The notes under the pieces are model-generated. The model did not search any database. It was not told where the DNA came from and saw only the letters and a program-made list of their open reading frames with translations. From Methyloversatilis discipulorum (GTDB taxonomy: Bacteria > Pseudomonadota > Gammaproteobacteria > Burkholderiales > Rhodocyclaceae), in assembly GCF_000527135.1 (NCBI RefSeq), contig NZ_AZUP01000001.1, forward strand, positions 2,852,001 through 2,916,000: a DNA stretch of 64,000 nucleotides. Direction: 5' to 3'. Within the stretch, counting starts at the first letter, position 1. The number at the start of each line of letters is the position of its first letter. The position numbers and the translations under genes are program-made. Of this stretch, positions 44,748-54,073 are shown piece by piece.

Positions 44748-45956
44748 CTAATAAAGATGCTGCTCATGCGCCGTTCTCAGTGGGGCCAAATCCGTCTTGC
44801 CGGCTGGTTGCACTTGGTTCGAGAGCGGAAAAACACATTTTTTCAAAAAGATCTCGACCTGTTCCCAACTCGCCCTCTCTGATCGCAGGTTAATAAGTTT
44901 TTGAGTGGCCATATGGATCTTTTCCAGCGATGTTCTCGCTTGTTCGCGTTGGTCATACAGCGAATGGGTATGTGATTTTTGACCTGCATACGTCTGGAAT
45001 TCCCTGATTGGATTGGTTCGACAATTCATATCGGAGTCGTCAGTTGATTCTCCCTCTCGAATCGCATGAGACCCAGAAAAGCTATCCTGAACCATGTGAA
45101 GAAGACTGCCAAATGCCATGTCTTCGATATCCATATTATTCCTAAACCAAGGACGCCCCAATGCAAATAATTCTTCTATGGTGCGCGATTCCCCCAGCCG
45201 AAAGTGATCGTTGATTCCGACGATTTTTACCGCGGACAACCTATCTGCTCGGCTTACTTTCCAGTCATCGGGAGATCTTCCGTCAATTCTCCACATAAGC
45301 TCTGCCCACATTAATATTTTTCCACGTGTTTCCTCCGCCGCCTCGTCCTTTCTCGTGGCCATTGAGTGTAAAAATTGAAGATCGCCAAAATGACTTCTTG
45401 CTAGCAATGACCCCTTGCCACCGGAGTATGCAAGAGGGGACTTTTTGGCGACTTTTTGAACGTGTTTAAAGTGGGCAATCCAGCAGTCAGGCGCCAACGA
45501 GAAGCTGATTGTCCCAACAGGAACAAAGTTGCCCTCTCTATCTTTTTTTCTTCTGCATGCCTTGTGATCGTTTCGATAAATGTAGCTATTCTTTGACTCG
45601 TCGAAAGAGAACGGTGGATCGTCATTCCAAACTACGCCGGCCAAAATCGCCGCGGACACGTCGCTTCTTGAGCAAAGATTGAAATCGCACCCATGTGCGT
45701 GAGCGCTTAATTGCTCATGCACAGGACTTGAATAAAGGTGAACCCCGAGATCGAACACAGGAAAGTGCGACCTAAAGGATATATCGTAGCTTTTTGCTCG
45801 CCGCACTTCCGTATCAGATGGCTTTGGGTGCAATTCGTATGAATTCGCAGGGCTGAAAGTCACAAACATCAAAAGCACTACCGCATGCTTAAGAATGCGC
45901 TTTCGAAATCGTTCTCTCCGTCCCGGCACGCCAGGAATCGCATTTAGCGCCCTCAT
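44748..45956 (-). CDS. Exported protein, possibly Zn-phospholipase C/P1 nuclease-like
   Basis: A 402-residue protein with an N-terminal signal (KHAVVLLMFVTFSPANSYEL). I do not recognise a close family. Conserved-looking histidine motifs are VHEQLSAHAHG, a central LQFLHSMATRKDE, and FGSLLHMVQDSFSGSHAIR. Helical His-rich motifs of this last type (LLHxxQDxxxxxHA) occur in the zinc-dependent phospholipase C/P1 nuclease superfamily, so a metal-dependent phosphoesterase is a fair guess. Several cysteines (CDFNLCSRS, ACRRKK, PDCW) suggest disulfides. The ATG overlaps the stop of the preceding island gene by 4 bases. Base use is low-GC, unlike its surroundings. Confidence 0.75.
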   Translation of the reverse strand: MRALNAIPGVPGRRERFRKRILKHAVVLLMFVTFSPANSYELHPKPSDTEVRRAKSYDISFRSHFPVFDLGVHLYSSPVHEQLSAHAHGCDFNLCSRSDVSAAILAGVVWNDDPPFSFDESKNSYIYRNDHKACRRKKDREGNFVPVGTISFSLAPDCWIAHFKHVQKVAKKSPLAYSGGKGSLLARSHFGDLQFLHSMATRKDEAAEETRGKILMWAELMWRIDGRSPDDWKVSRADRLSAVKIVGINDHFRLGESRTIEELFALGRPWFRNNMDIEDMAFGSLLHMVQDSFSGSHAIREGESTDDSDMNCRTNPIREFQTYAGQKSHTHSLYDQREQARTSLEKIHMATQKLINLRSERASWEQVEIFLKKCVFPLSNQVQPAGKTDLAPLRTAHEQHLY

Positions 45957-46507
45957 TCCTGACCTCCTTGTCCCGTTGTACCTTTGTCATCGGATTTGTA
46001 TAGCTCGCAAGAGAATATTATTCGCGTTATCGCCGCATCTCTTTTGGCCTGATCGCCTCCTGCAGCAATGTAATCGTTCAGATATTTTGACGTATTGTCG
46101 ATTATTTCATTGCGCGTTCTTTGTTGCCCCGCATAATCGTACCCAACGCCCACAAGTTGTTGTTGGGCGGTATTCATAACACCTGCGGTGCCGCTGAGCA
46201 GAGCAGTCGTAACGGCAGACGTATGCCCCGACAGCGCAGACCCAAGCAGTCCCGCAATTGCTCCTGTAGTTGCTGTCCAGAAAGAGAACTGTACCGCTGC
46301 GCTTGCTCGCTTTTCATATCGATTGACAACCGTCTTGCAGTTTTCGATTGCTGCTCGTAGCGCTTCGTCAGTAGCCAATGCCGATGTTGTCCTGTTGGCA
46401 ATATTTGACGCTGCTGAGGTATCGTCGGACTCAGCTCCATATACGAAACTCTTGTTGATTACCGTCAGTGCCACCATGAGAACCGATGCGTAGATTTTCC
46501 GTTTCAT
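45953..46507 (-). CDS. Exported hypothetical protein with hydrophobic Gly/Ala-rich region
   Basis: A 184-residue protein of unknown function. The ATG (MKRKIYASVL) has GAGAGGAG upstream. A signal peptide covers about residues 1-25 (YASVLMVALTVINKSFVYGA). A hydrophobic, Gly/Ala-rich stretch near 85-125 (ATTGAIAGLLGSALSGHTSA, TALLSGTAGVM) could insert in a membrane or form a helical hairpin. Two cysteines (ENCKTVV, FSCELYK) may pair. It is first of the two-gene operon in the low-GC island and overlaps the next gene by 4 bases, so the two products probably act together, for instance as an effector and its partner (inference only). Confidence 0.72.
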   Translation of the reverse strand: MKRKIYASVLMVALTVINKSFVYGAESDDTSAASNIANRTTSALATDEALRAAIENCKTVVNRYEKRASAAVQFSFWTATTGAIAGLLGSALSGHTSAVTTALLSGTAGVMNTAQQQLVGVGYDYAGQQRTRNEIIDNTSKYLNDYIAAGGDQAKRDAAITRIIFSCELYKSDDKGTTGQGGQE

Positions 46508-46767
46508 CGCGTGACTCCTCTCGAGTAGAGCTCGGTACACGGGCACCGTCAAAATGTGAGAAATTGTAAAGCCATCATGCTATATACCTAGACCACTGCT
46601 GCGAGATGTCAAGTGAGTTGCTTGGCGTAAGCAAGTGTGGCGTTCTGTGTGGCGTTCTTATTGCCGATGAGATATCTGGCCGCGGTAGGTTGTGCGTTGA
46701 ACGCAGGAGCTCATCCTTTCGCCCATGAGAGCAACCGGAGCTATCTCAGTAGCCTGCAGGGCTCGCG

Positions 46768-46850
46768 ATGCTGTCCAACTTCATCGGCAAGCCGATCTCG
46801 CTGCACGCCGAGTCGAGCTATTCGCAGGAGCAGTTCGACATCGTGCTGCT
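46768..46850 (+). repeat. Right direct repeat (attR-like)
   Basis: The second copy of the 83-base rng terminus. Weaker similarity reaches about 12 bases further left (GCAGGGCTCGCG compared with GCAGGCGCTGGCC in rng). Normal high-GC sequence resumes directly after it. Confidence 0.88.
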
Positions 46851-46854
46851 CTGA
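46768..46854 (+). pseudogene. Stranded 3' fragment of rng
   Basis: Encodes the last 28 residues of RNase G (MLSNFIGKPISLHAESSYSQ, then EQFDIVLL) plus stop, without start or body. It ends CTC-TGA where intact rng ends CTA-TAG. It is probably the original chromosomal end of rng, cut off when the island entered. Confidence 0.85.
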
Positions 46855-46956
46855 GTCCCGGGAGCGCGGCCGTCGCGTGACAACGCGAGGCTGACGGACA
46901 CGGCGTTTTTGTGGTCTGATTGAATGCAAATCGATCACAACAAATCGCAGGCCATC

Positions 46957-47340
46957 ATGACCGGATCCGGACTGAAAGAGCGCATACGCGCGATCAAGCT
47001 CGAAGTGATGGCGCTCGCCGTCGCGGCGCAGGACACGCGCACGCCGCGCCGCGCGAAGATCCTGCTGCTCTTCCTGCTCGCCTACGCGGCCAGCCCGATC
47101 GACCTGATTCCGGACTTCATCCCGGTGCTCGGCATGCTGGACGAGGTGGTGCTGCTGCCGCTGGGCATCTGGCTGGCGGTGCGCATGATCCCGCCCGACG
47201 TGATGGAGGCGGCCCGCGCCCGCGCCCGCGCCGGCAAGCTGCCGGCCAACTGGGCGGCCGGCATCTTCATCCTGCTGCTGTGGGCGGCATCGATCGCCGC
47301 CATCGCCTGGTGGTGGATGAACCGGAGCCCGGCAGCGTGA
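46957..47340 (+). CDS. YkvA/DUF1232 family membrane protein
   Basis: A 127-residue protein. The DUF1232 core is RRAKILLLFLLAYAASPIDL followed by IPDFIPVLGMLDEVVLLPLG, with the SPIDLIPDFIP signature. A C-terminal membrane helix (AAGIFILLLWAASIAAIAWW) follows. Function unknown. I prefer the ATG at 46957 (MTGSGLKERIR), which has AGG close upstream, over the ATG at 46924. Confidence 0.88.
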   Translation: MTGSGLKERIRAIKLEVMALAVAAQDTRTPRRAKILLLFLLAYAASPIDLIPDFIPVLGMLDEVVLLPLGIWLAVRMIPPDVMEAARARARAGKLPANWAAGIFILLLWAASIAAIAWWWMNRSPAA

Positions 47341-47458
47341 CAGGCTGCGCCGGCCTGCGCTGACACAATTCCTTGCAATCCCGTCAATGACTTACAATCG
47401 GGCCGCAATCAGAGCGGCCCCGCAAGAGGCCGCGGCAAAAAACTGACCGGTGCCTGCG

Positions 47459-48331
47459 ATGGGACTCAGACTCAAATTCAACCTCGTGCTGATCGGCGTG
47501 TTCGCGATCGGTCTGGCCGCCTGTGCGGCGCTGTCGCACCGGCTGCTGCATGACAACGCGCGCGCCGAGGTCGAGCGCAACGCCCGGCTGATGATGGAAA
47601 CCGCGCTCGCCATCCGCGCCTACACGGTGAGCCAGATCAAGCCCCACCTCGATCCGATGCTGGCCGAGCAGTTCCTGCCGCAGACGGTGCCGGCGTACGC
47701 GGCGACCGAAACGCTGAACGAGCTGCGCAAGAACCACCCGGAATACGCCTACAAGGAAGCGACGCTGAACCCGTCCAACCCGCGCGACCGCGCGTCGGAC
47801 TGGGAAGCCGACCTGGTGGCCAGCTTCCGCAACGCGATGGACGTGAAGGAGCTGACCGGCGAGCGCGACACGCCGACCGGTCGCCACATGTATATCGCGC
47901 GGCCGATCCAGATCACCAATCCGGCCTGCCTCGCCTGCCACAACACGCCGGCGACCGCGCCGCCGAGCATGGTCAAGGTGTATGGCGAAGCGAACGGCTT
48001 CGGCTGGAAGTTGAACGAAATCATCGGCGCCCAGGTGGTGTCGGTGCCGATGACGGTGCCGGTGAGCAACGCCGACCGCGCCTTCACCACCTTCATGGCC
48101 TCGCTGGTGGGCGTGTTCGTGTTCGTCATGGTGGCGCTGAACCTGATGCTGGAGTGGCTCATCATCCGCCCGGTCGCGCGCATGTCGGCCGCCGCCGACC
48201 GCATCAGCACCGGTGACTTCTCGGTGCCGGAATTCGGCGACGGCGGGCGCGACGAGGTATCGGTGCTCGGCGCCTCCTTCAACCGCATGCGACGCAGCCT
48301 GGAAACGGCGATGCGCATGATAGATAGCTGA
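47459..48331 (+). CDS. Haem-binding sensor (Tll0287-like/DUF3365) with HAMP
   Basis: A 290-residue inner-membrane protein. Helix 1 is FNLVLIGVFAIGLAACAAL (about residues 6-26). A periplasmic domain of the DUF3365/Tll0287 type carries one c-type haem site, CLACH (ITNPACLACHNTP, about 158-163). Helix 2 is FMASLVGVFVFVMVALNLML. A HAMP domain (IIRPVARMSAAADRISTGDF, EVSVLGASFNRMRRSLE) ends the protein, with no kinase or cyclase output of its own. It is followed 7 bases later by a Ser/Thr kinase gene, suggesting the pair senses redox state or a gas through haem (inference). The ATG is preferred to a GTG 9 bases upstream. Confidence 0.85.
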   Translation: MGLRLKFNLVLIGVFAIGLAACAALSHRLLHDNARAEVERNARLMMETALAIRAYTVSQIKPHLDPMLAEQFLPQTVPAYAATETLNELRKNHPEYAYKEATLNPSNPRDRASDWEADLVASFRNAMDVKELTGERDTPTGRHMYIARPIQITNPACLACHNTPATAPPSMVKVYGEANGFGWKLNEIIGAQVVSVPMTVPVSNADRAFTTFMASLVGVFVFVMVALNLMLEWLIIRPVARMSAAADRISTGDFSVPEFGDGGRDEVSVLGASFNRMRRSLETAMRMIDS

Positions 48332-48338
48332 GCGCGGC

Positions 48339-50417
48339 GTGAGCTCCACTCCTTTCGGCGACGACGACGAGGCGTTCACCGAAGACAGCGTGAACTCGGA
48401 CGTGCTGGCCGGCAGCGGCTTTCTGCCGACGGCCAACGCCAGCCCCGGAGCGCTGCCGGTCGGCTGGGCGCTGAACGAGTACCGCATCGAATCGCTGCTC
48501 GGCGGCGGCGGCTTCGGCCTGACCTATCTGGCGCACGACACGCTGCTTGACTGCAAGGTCGCGGTGAAGGAGTTCCTGCCCACCGACATCGCGGTGCGCG
48601 GCGACGCGCAGCGCGTGCTGCCTCGGGCGGGGCCGGCGGTCGAGATGTTCGAGCAGGGCCTGCGCCGTTTCCTCGACGAATCGCGCGCACTGGCCACCTT
48701 CCGTCACCCCAACATCGTGCGCGTCAGCCGCTTCTTCGAAGCCAACGGCACCGCCTACATGGTGATGGACTACGTGCAGGGGCGCACGCTGAACCAGTGG
48801 GTGCGCGAGCGCAACGACGCGATCGACCGCACGACACTGCTGGCCATCGTCAAGCCGCTGCTCGACGGCCTGCAGGTGGTGCATGACGGCGGCTTCCTGC
48901 ACCGCGACATCAAACCGGCCAATATCTGCATCCGCGACGACGGCACGCCGGTGCTGCTCGACTTCGGTGCGGCGCGCCGCTATCACGACACCGAGCACAC
49001 GCTGACCGCCATCGTGACGCCCGGCTTCGCGCCGTTCGAGCAGTACCACTCGCACGGCAATCAGGGGCCGTGGACCGACATCTACTCGCTGGCCGCCGTC
49101 ATGTACTGGCTGGTGACCGGACAGCGCCCGGTCGAATCGGCCGCCCGCGTGCACAACGATCCGCTGCGGCCGGCCGCCAAGGCCGCCGACGCAGCCACCT
49201 TCGGCGCTTCGCTGCTGCGCGCCATCGACTGGGCGCTCGAACCGCACGAAACCCGGCGCCCGCGCAGCGTGGCCGACTTCCGCCGCGTGTTCATGCCAGT
49301 GCCGGCGGCGCGCGGCCCGCTTGCGTCCGGCACGCCGCCGGCGCCGGCGGTGCGCGCCAGCGGCGCGTCGGAAGAGCGGCGCACCATCGTCTGCAGCGTG
49401 CTGTACGCGCAGATCGACCGCAGCGTCGATCTCGATACGGCGCAGCGGCTGGCCTGCAAGTCTGAGCTGGACGACGCACTGGCGCGCGCCGCGCGCTCGG
49501 TCGACGCTGACAGCCGACTCATCCACGACACCGAGGACGGCGCCGCGCTGTGCCTGCTCGGCCAGCCCGAGGACGCCTGCGTGGTGGCGCAGCGGCTGCG
49601 CGCGCTCGATCTCGGCGACGAGGGCGGCGGCCTGCGCCAGGGCATCAATCTGGGTCCGGTGCGGGTGACCCGCGCCGGCACCGGCGCGCTCGACGTGCAC
49701 GGCGACGGCCTCGATGCCGCGCGCACGCTGGCCAGTCTGGCGCGCGCCGGTCAGGTGCTGGTGTCGCGCGCCTATTTCGAAACGGTGTCGGCGCTGGGCA
49801 GCGGCGCGCCGGTCGGCCTGCACGCCACCGGCCAGCGCGCGGAAATCGCCTCGCGCAGCCAGGAGGTGTTCGAACTGGATGCGCGCAGCGGCATCACCCG
49901 CCGCGTCGACGATGCCCAGCCCGGCCTGGCGCAGGACGCGCTGACGCCGGTGCTCGAAGCGCTGCTCGCCCGCCACATCGGACCGATGGCGCGCGTGCTG
50001 GTGACGCGCATCGGACCCAAGGTGGCCAGCCCGGTGCTGCTGATCGAACAGCTGGCGACGCACATTCCGGGCGACGCGCAGCGCGCCGGTTTCCTGATCG
50101 AGGCCAAGCGGCACATCGCCGGCACCACCGGCGTGTCGTCGACGGTGCGCAGCGCGTCGATCGACACGGTCAGCGCCTCGCGCCGCAGCGCACCGCTCAC
50201 CACCACTTCGCGCAGCAGCGCGTTCGGCCCGCGGCCGCTGGACGACGCGCTGATCGCTGACATCGAACACCGTCTGGCCCGGCGCATCGGGCCGATGGCG
50301 CGCATCCTGGTCGGCCGCGCGCTGAAGCGGGTGAGCGACGAACAGGCGCTGCTCGACGAGCTGTCGCGCGACATCCCCGACCCGGTGCAGCGCGCCGCCT
50401 TCCTCGCCGGCAAGTGA
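48339..50417 (+). CDS. Ser/Thr protein kinase with cyclase-like domain and C-terminal repeats
   Basis: A 692-residue soluble protein starting at GTG. The kinase domain (about 48-330) has the loop LLGGGGFGLTYLAHD, VAVKEFLP lysine, FLHRDIKPANI catalytic loop, LLDFGAARR and an APE-like APFEQY. A domain resembling class III nucleotide cyclases follows (about 345-520; DVHGDGLDAARTLASLARAG matches the GD-x-x-AAR-L region), but the first metal-binding aspartate appears lost (SVLYAQIDRSV). It is thus probably regulatory. Two similar C-terminal units, ARHIGPMARVLVTRIG and ARRIGPMARILVGRAL, resemble DUF8082. It probably works with the haem sensor encoded just upstream. Confidence 0.9.
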   Translation: MSSTPFGDDDEAFTEDSVNSDVLAGSGFLPTANASPGALPVGWALNEYRIESLLGGGGFGLTYLAHDTLLDCKVAVKEFLPTDIAVRGDAQRVLPRAGPAVEMFEQGLRRFLDESRALATFRHPNIVRVSRFFEANGTAYMVMDYVQGRTLNQWVRERNDAIDRTTLLAIVKPLLDGLQVVHDGGFLHRDIKPANICIRDDGTPVLLDFGAARRYHDTEHTLTAIVTPGFAPFEQYHSHGNQGPWTDIYSLAAVMYWLVTGQRPVESAARVHNDPLRPAAKAADAATFGASLLRAIDWALEPHETRRPRSVADFRRVFMPVPAARGPLASGTPPAPAVRASGASEERRTIVCSVLYAQIDRSVDLDTAQRLACKSELDDALARAARSVDADSRLIHDTEDGAALCLLGQPEDACVVAQRLRALDLGDEGGGLRQGINLGPVRVTRAGTGALDVHGDGLDAARTLASLARAGQVLVSRAYFETVSALGSGAPVGLHATGQRAEIASRSQEVFELDARSGITRRVDDAQPGLAQDALTPVLEALLARHIGPMARVLVTRIGPKVASPVLLIEQLATHIPGDAQRAGFLIEAKRHIAGTTGVSSTVRSASIDTVSASRRSAPLTTTSRSSAFGPRPLDDALIADIEHRLARRIGPMARILVGRALKRVSDEQALLDELSRDIPDPVQRAAFLAGK

Positions 50418-50418
50418 T

Positions 50419-50799
50419 ATGGCAGCCATGAACCGCTGCCCGCACTGCGGGCGGGACACCATCGCGCGTCTGATCAAGCTGACCGCCCGCGCCAAGGCGC
50501 CGGCCGTGTGTCCGGAATGCGGCGGGCGCTCGTGCACCGGCATCACGCCGCTGTCGCTGTTCGGCTACTTCGCGCTCATCCTGGTCTGCGGCACGCTGCT
50601 GCGGCTGGCCGCGCGCACCGGCAACCGCTGGTCGCTGCTGGCCGTGCTGGCGCTGTTCGGTGGCGGCTTCCTCTACATTTCCTACCGCACGCCGCTGGTG
50701 AAGCTGGAGCGCTATCCGCTGCAGCGGAACATCGCCATCGCCGTCGTCATCGCGGTGTTCGCGGCCGGCGGCTGGTGGTGGTTCAGCAGCGGCGTCTGA
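50419..50799 (+). CDS. Zinc-ribbon membrane protein
   Basis: A 126-residue protein. Two CxxC pairs (CPHCGR near residues 7-12 and CPECGG near 31-36) form a zinc ribbon. Membrane segments follow: LFGYFALILVCGTLLRLA, LLAVLALFGGGFLYISY and IAIAVVIAVFAAGGWWW. Unknown function. It starts 1 base after the kinase stop and so belongs to the same operon; an ATG 9 bases later (MNRCPHC) is equally likely. Confidence 0.75.
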   Translation: MAAMNRCPHCGRDTIARLIKLTARAKAPAVCPECGGRSCTGITPLSLFGYFALILVCGTLLRLAARTGNRWSLLAVLALFGGGFLYISYRTPLVKLERYPLQRNIAIAVVIAVFAAGGWWWFSSGV

Positions 50800-50808
50800 A
50801 CGGCGGGC

Positions 50809-52278
50809 TCAGCAGCGCGCCGCGCTGCACGGTGACGACGCGGTCGCGGCGTCGGCCGGCCGCAGTGCGTCACCACCCTGCTGCGCCTGCAGCGTGCGCG
50901 GCCAGTCGGCGACCATCGCATCGAGCCGCGCCTTGATCGCCTCGCCGACGGCGATCTGCGGCTCCGACGGCTCCAGCCCCTCCGCCGCTTCCCGCGTGCC
51001 GACCGCGGCGCGGGCGCGGGCGAAGGCTTCGGTGAAGGACGGTGTTTCACGCAATGCCTCGTCGAAGAAGGCGCGACCGAAGAAGGTCCAGTCGGCTTCG
51101 TGCGAACAGCCGTGCGAACTGCGGTCGGCGCGCGCCGCCGACATGACCAGCGTATCCGGCCCGGCCAGCGGCCCGACGAAGCCACCCGAATAGCAGGCCG
51201 ACACCAGGATGACGCGGTGGCGGATGCCGGCCGCGTCGAGCAGGGCACCGAGGCGCTGCGGCGTCAGCTGTTCCAGTTCCCACGGCCACAGGCTGAGGTC
51301 GAAGCGGTGGTCCTCGGCGCCGTGCGAGGTCAGGAACACGAACAGCACATCCTCTTCGCGGTTCATCCGCTCGCCGAGCGCGCGCAGGCTGGCTTCCATC
51401 GCGCTAACGGTGGCCAGCGGCCGGTCGAGCACGGTGGCCGGGTTGTTGGCCAGCACGATGCTGCGCCCGCCGGTGCCGAAGCGCTCGGCGAACAGGCGTT
51501 CGACCTTGTCCACCTCGCGCAGGAACACGTCCTGCGCGCCGTGACCGGCGATGGCCAGCAGGAACAGTTCCGGCCGCCCCGCTTCGCCCGGCTCGACGCG
51601 CGCGATCGCTTCGGTCAGCAGCAAGGGCTGGCGGTAGATCAGCGCTTCGCTGCGGGCGGCCTGCCAGCGCGCCGTTTCGGCGTCGTCGTCATCGGTCTGC
51701 GTCGCCACCCACAGCGGCATCTGCGTGCCCAGCATCGCGGTCGGCAGCAGGTAGCACAGGCCGACGATGGCCAGCATGCCGAGCCGCCGCGCCGGCTTCG
51801 CGTCGAACACCTCGCCCAGCAGCACGGCCGAGGCGATCAGCCCCCAGGCGGCCGGAGCCCACCAGACGAGCGTCACCGCATCGCCCAGTTCCGCCCATAC
51901 CTCGGCCGGCAGCAGCGCGAGCGCATTCCACAGCAGCGACAGCCAGATCCACAGCGCCGCCATGCCGACCACGCCACGCAGCCAGGCCTCCGGACGGCCG
52001 GCCAGACGGGCAGCCGCCCACACGGCGAGCATGAGCCAGGGCAGGTGGAACAGCTTGCCGGCCAGCGCGTCGGCCATGAACCGGCCATCCGGACCGGCGC
52101 TCGCGAAGTCGAAACCGAAATCGAGCGCCAGCGACAGCAGTTCGAGCGCGATCCAGGCCGCCGCGCCGGCGCGCAGTGCTGGCGCGGCCTTCCACAGCAG
52201 CAGAGCGCGCAGACCGGCGCCCAGGTTGCGGGCGAGGTCGGCCAGAGGCGAGCGGGGTGGCGTCGGTTCCAGTTCCAT
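50809..52278 (-). CDS. Membrane protein with C13 (legumain/caspase-like) peptidase domain
   Basis: A 489-residue protein. The first 195 residues carry about five hydrophobic segments (AAAWIALELLSLALDFGFDF, LPWLMLAVWAAARLAG, LWIWLSLLWNALALLPA, WGLIASAVLLGEVF, LGMLAIVGLCYLLPTAMLG). The C-terminal part is a clan CD cysteine peptidase fold with His319 in VFLTSHGAEDH and Cys362 in ILVSACYSGGF, the expected catalytic pair. The C13 family includes GPI transamidase and legumain; bacterial members are barely studied. Start ATG MELEPTPP. It is convergent with the zinc-ribbon gene and divergent from ahcY. Confidence 0.87.
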   Translation of the reverse strand: MELEPTPPRSPLADLARNLGAGLRALLLWKAAPALRAGAAAWIALELLSLALDFGFDFASAGPDGRFMADALAGKLFHLPWLMLAVWAAARLAGRPEAWLRGVVGMAALWIWLSLLWNALALLPAEVWAELGDAVTLVWWAPAAWGLIASAVLLGEVFDAKPARRLGMLAIVGLCYLLPTAMLGTQMPLWVATQTDDDDAETARWQAARSEALIYRQPLLLTEAIARVEPGEAGRPELFLLAIAGHGAQDVFLREVDKVERLFAERFGTGGRSIVLANNPATVLDRPLATVSAMEASLRALGERMNREEDVLFVFLTSHGAEDHRFDLSLWPWELEQLTPQRLGALLDAAGIRHRVILVSACYSGGFVGPLAGPDTLVMSAARADRSSHGCSHEADWTFFGRAFFDEALRETPSFTEAFARARAAVGTREAAEGLEPSEPQIAVGEAIKARLDAMVADWPRTLQAQQGGDALRPADAATASSPCSAARC

Positions 52279-52393
52279 CGTCGGATGCCGTAAATCGTGC
52301 GGAGGTCGGGAACGGATTATCCGTTGCCGCACTCTGTAACGGGCGCTGAACGTGAAACCGGGTACTTCACCCGGCAGACGCGGGACGCGACGC

Positions 52394-52399
52394 TATAAT
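52394..52399 (+). promoter_or_regulatory. -10 element of the ahcY riboswitch leader
   Basis: A perfect TATAAT lies 8 bases ahead of the SAH riboswitch. No good -35 hexamer is found at 16-18 bases upstream, so it may need an activator or an extended element. Confidence 0.6.
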
Positions 52400-52406
52400 C
52401 CAAAGC

Positions 52407-52498
52407 TTCCGAGGAGCGCTGCAAGGTGCCGCAAGGCCCCCAGGCTCGGACCCCGCCAGACCGTCACGGTCGCGGGCACTTTTGCAACGGCGCTCACC
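52407..52498 (+). promoter_or_regulatory. SAH riboswitch
   Basis: Matches the S-adenosylhomocysteine riboswitch: CCGAGGAGCGCTGCAA at the start, CAGGCTCGGAC in the middle and GCAACGGCGCTCACC at the end. GAGCGC pairs with GCGCTC (P1) and CCGAG pairs with CTCGG (pseudoknot). It lies ahead of ahcY, whose product removes SAH; in this class ligand turns expression on. Confidence 0.95.
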
Positions 52499-52575
52499 TG
52501 AACCCGCCGCCCGGGCAGCAATCCGGCCGCGGATGGCAGGTGAGACACCGCCTGCCGCATCAAAAGGAGCCCGTA

Positions 52576-53985
<1,410 letters not shown>

Positions 53986-54028
53986 GTGTCCGGTTCGCGG
54001 TTGGCGCGCCCCTCGGGTCGCGCCAATG

Positions 54029-54060
54029 AAAAAGGCCATCCCGCGGGATGGCCTTTTTTT
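54029..54060. terminator. Terminator between ahcY and the carbonic anhydrase gene
   Basis: AAAAAGGCCATCCC-GC-GGGATGGCC followed by seven T. A-run and T-run on opposite sides make it bidirectional between these convergent genes. A second hairpin, TTGGCGCG/CGCGCCAA (54001-54026), stands directly before it. Confidence 0.93.
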
Positions 54061-54073
54061 GCGTCTTTGCGAA

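Larger units (their letters stand above)
44716..46850. mobile_element. Low-GC island inserted at the rng 3' end
   Basis: About 2.1 kb whose base composition is clearly lower in GC than all neighbours, with codon use to match. It lies between two copies of the rng terminus. It holds two overlapping minus-strand genes and about 260 bases (46508-46767) with no gene that I can support. No integrase, transposase or terminal inverted repeat is visible. The structure fits an element that integrated into the end of rng and restored the reading frame, or the remains of a larger one. Confidence 0.72.

Noticed and set aside
46508..46767. An integrase remnant or small gene in the right part of the low-GC island
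   Set aside because: Only short open frames without ribosome-binding sites or recognisable motifs; no Tyr or Ser recombinase residues found.
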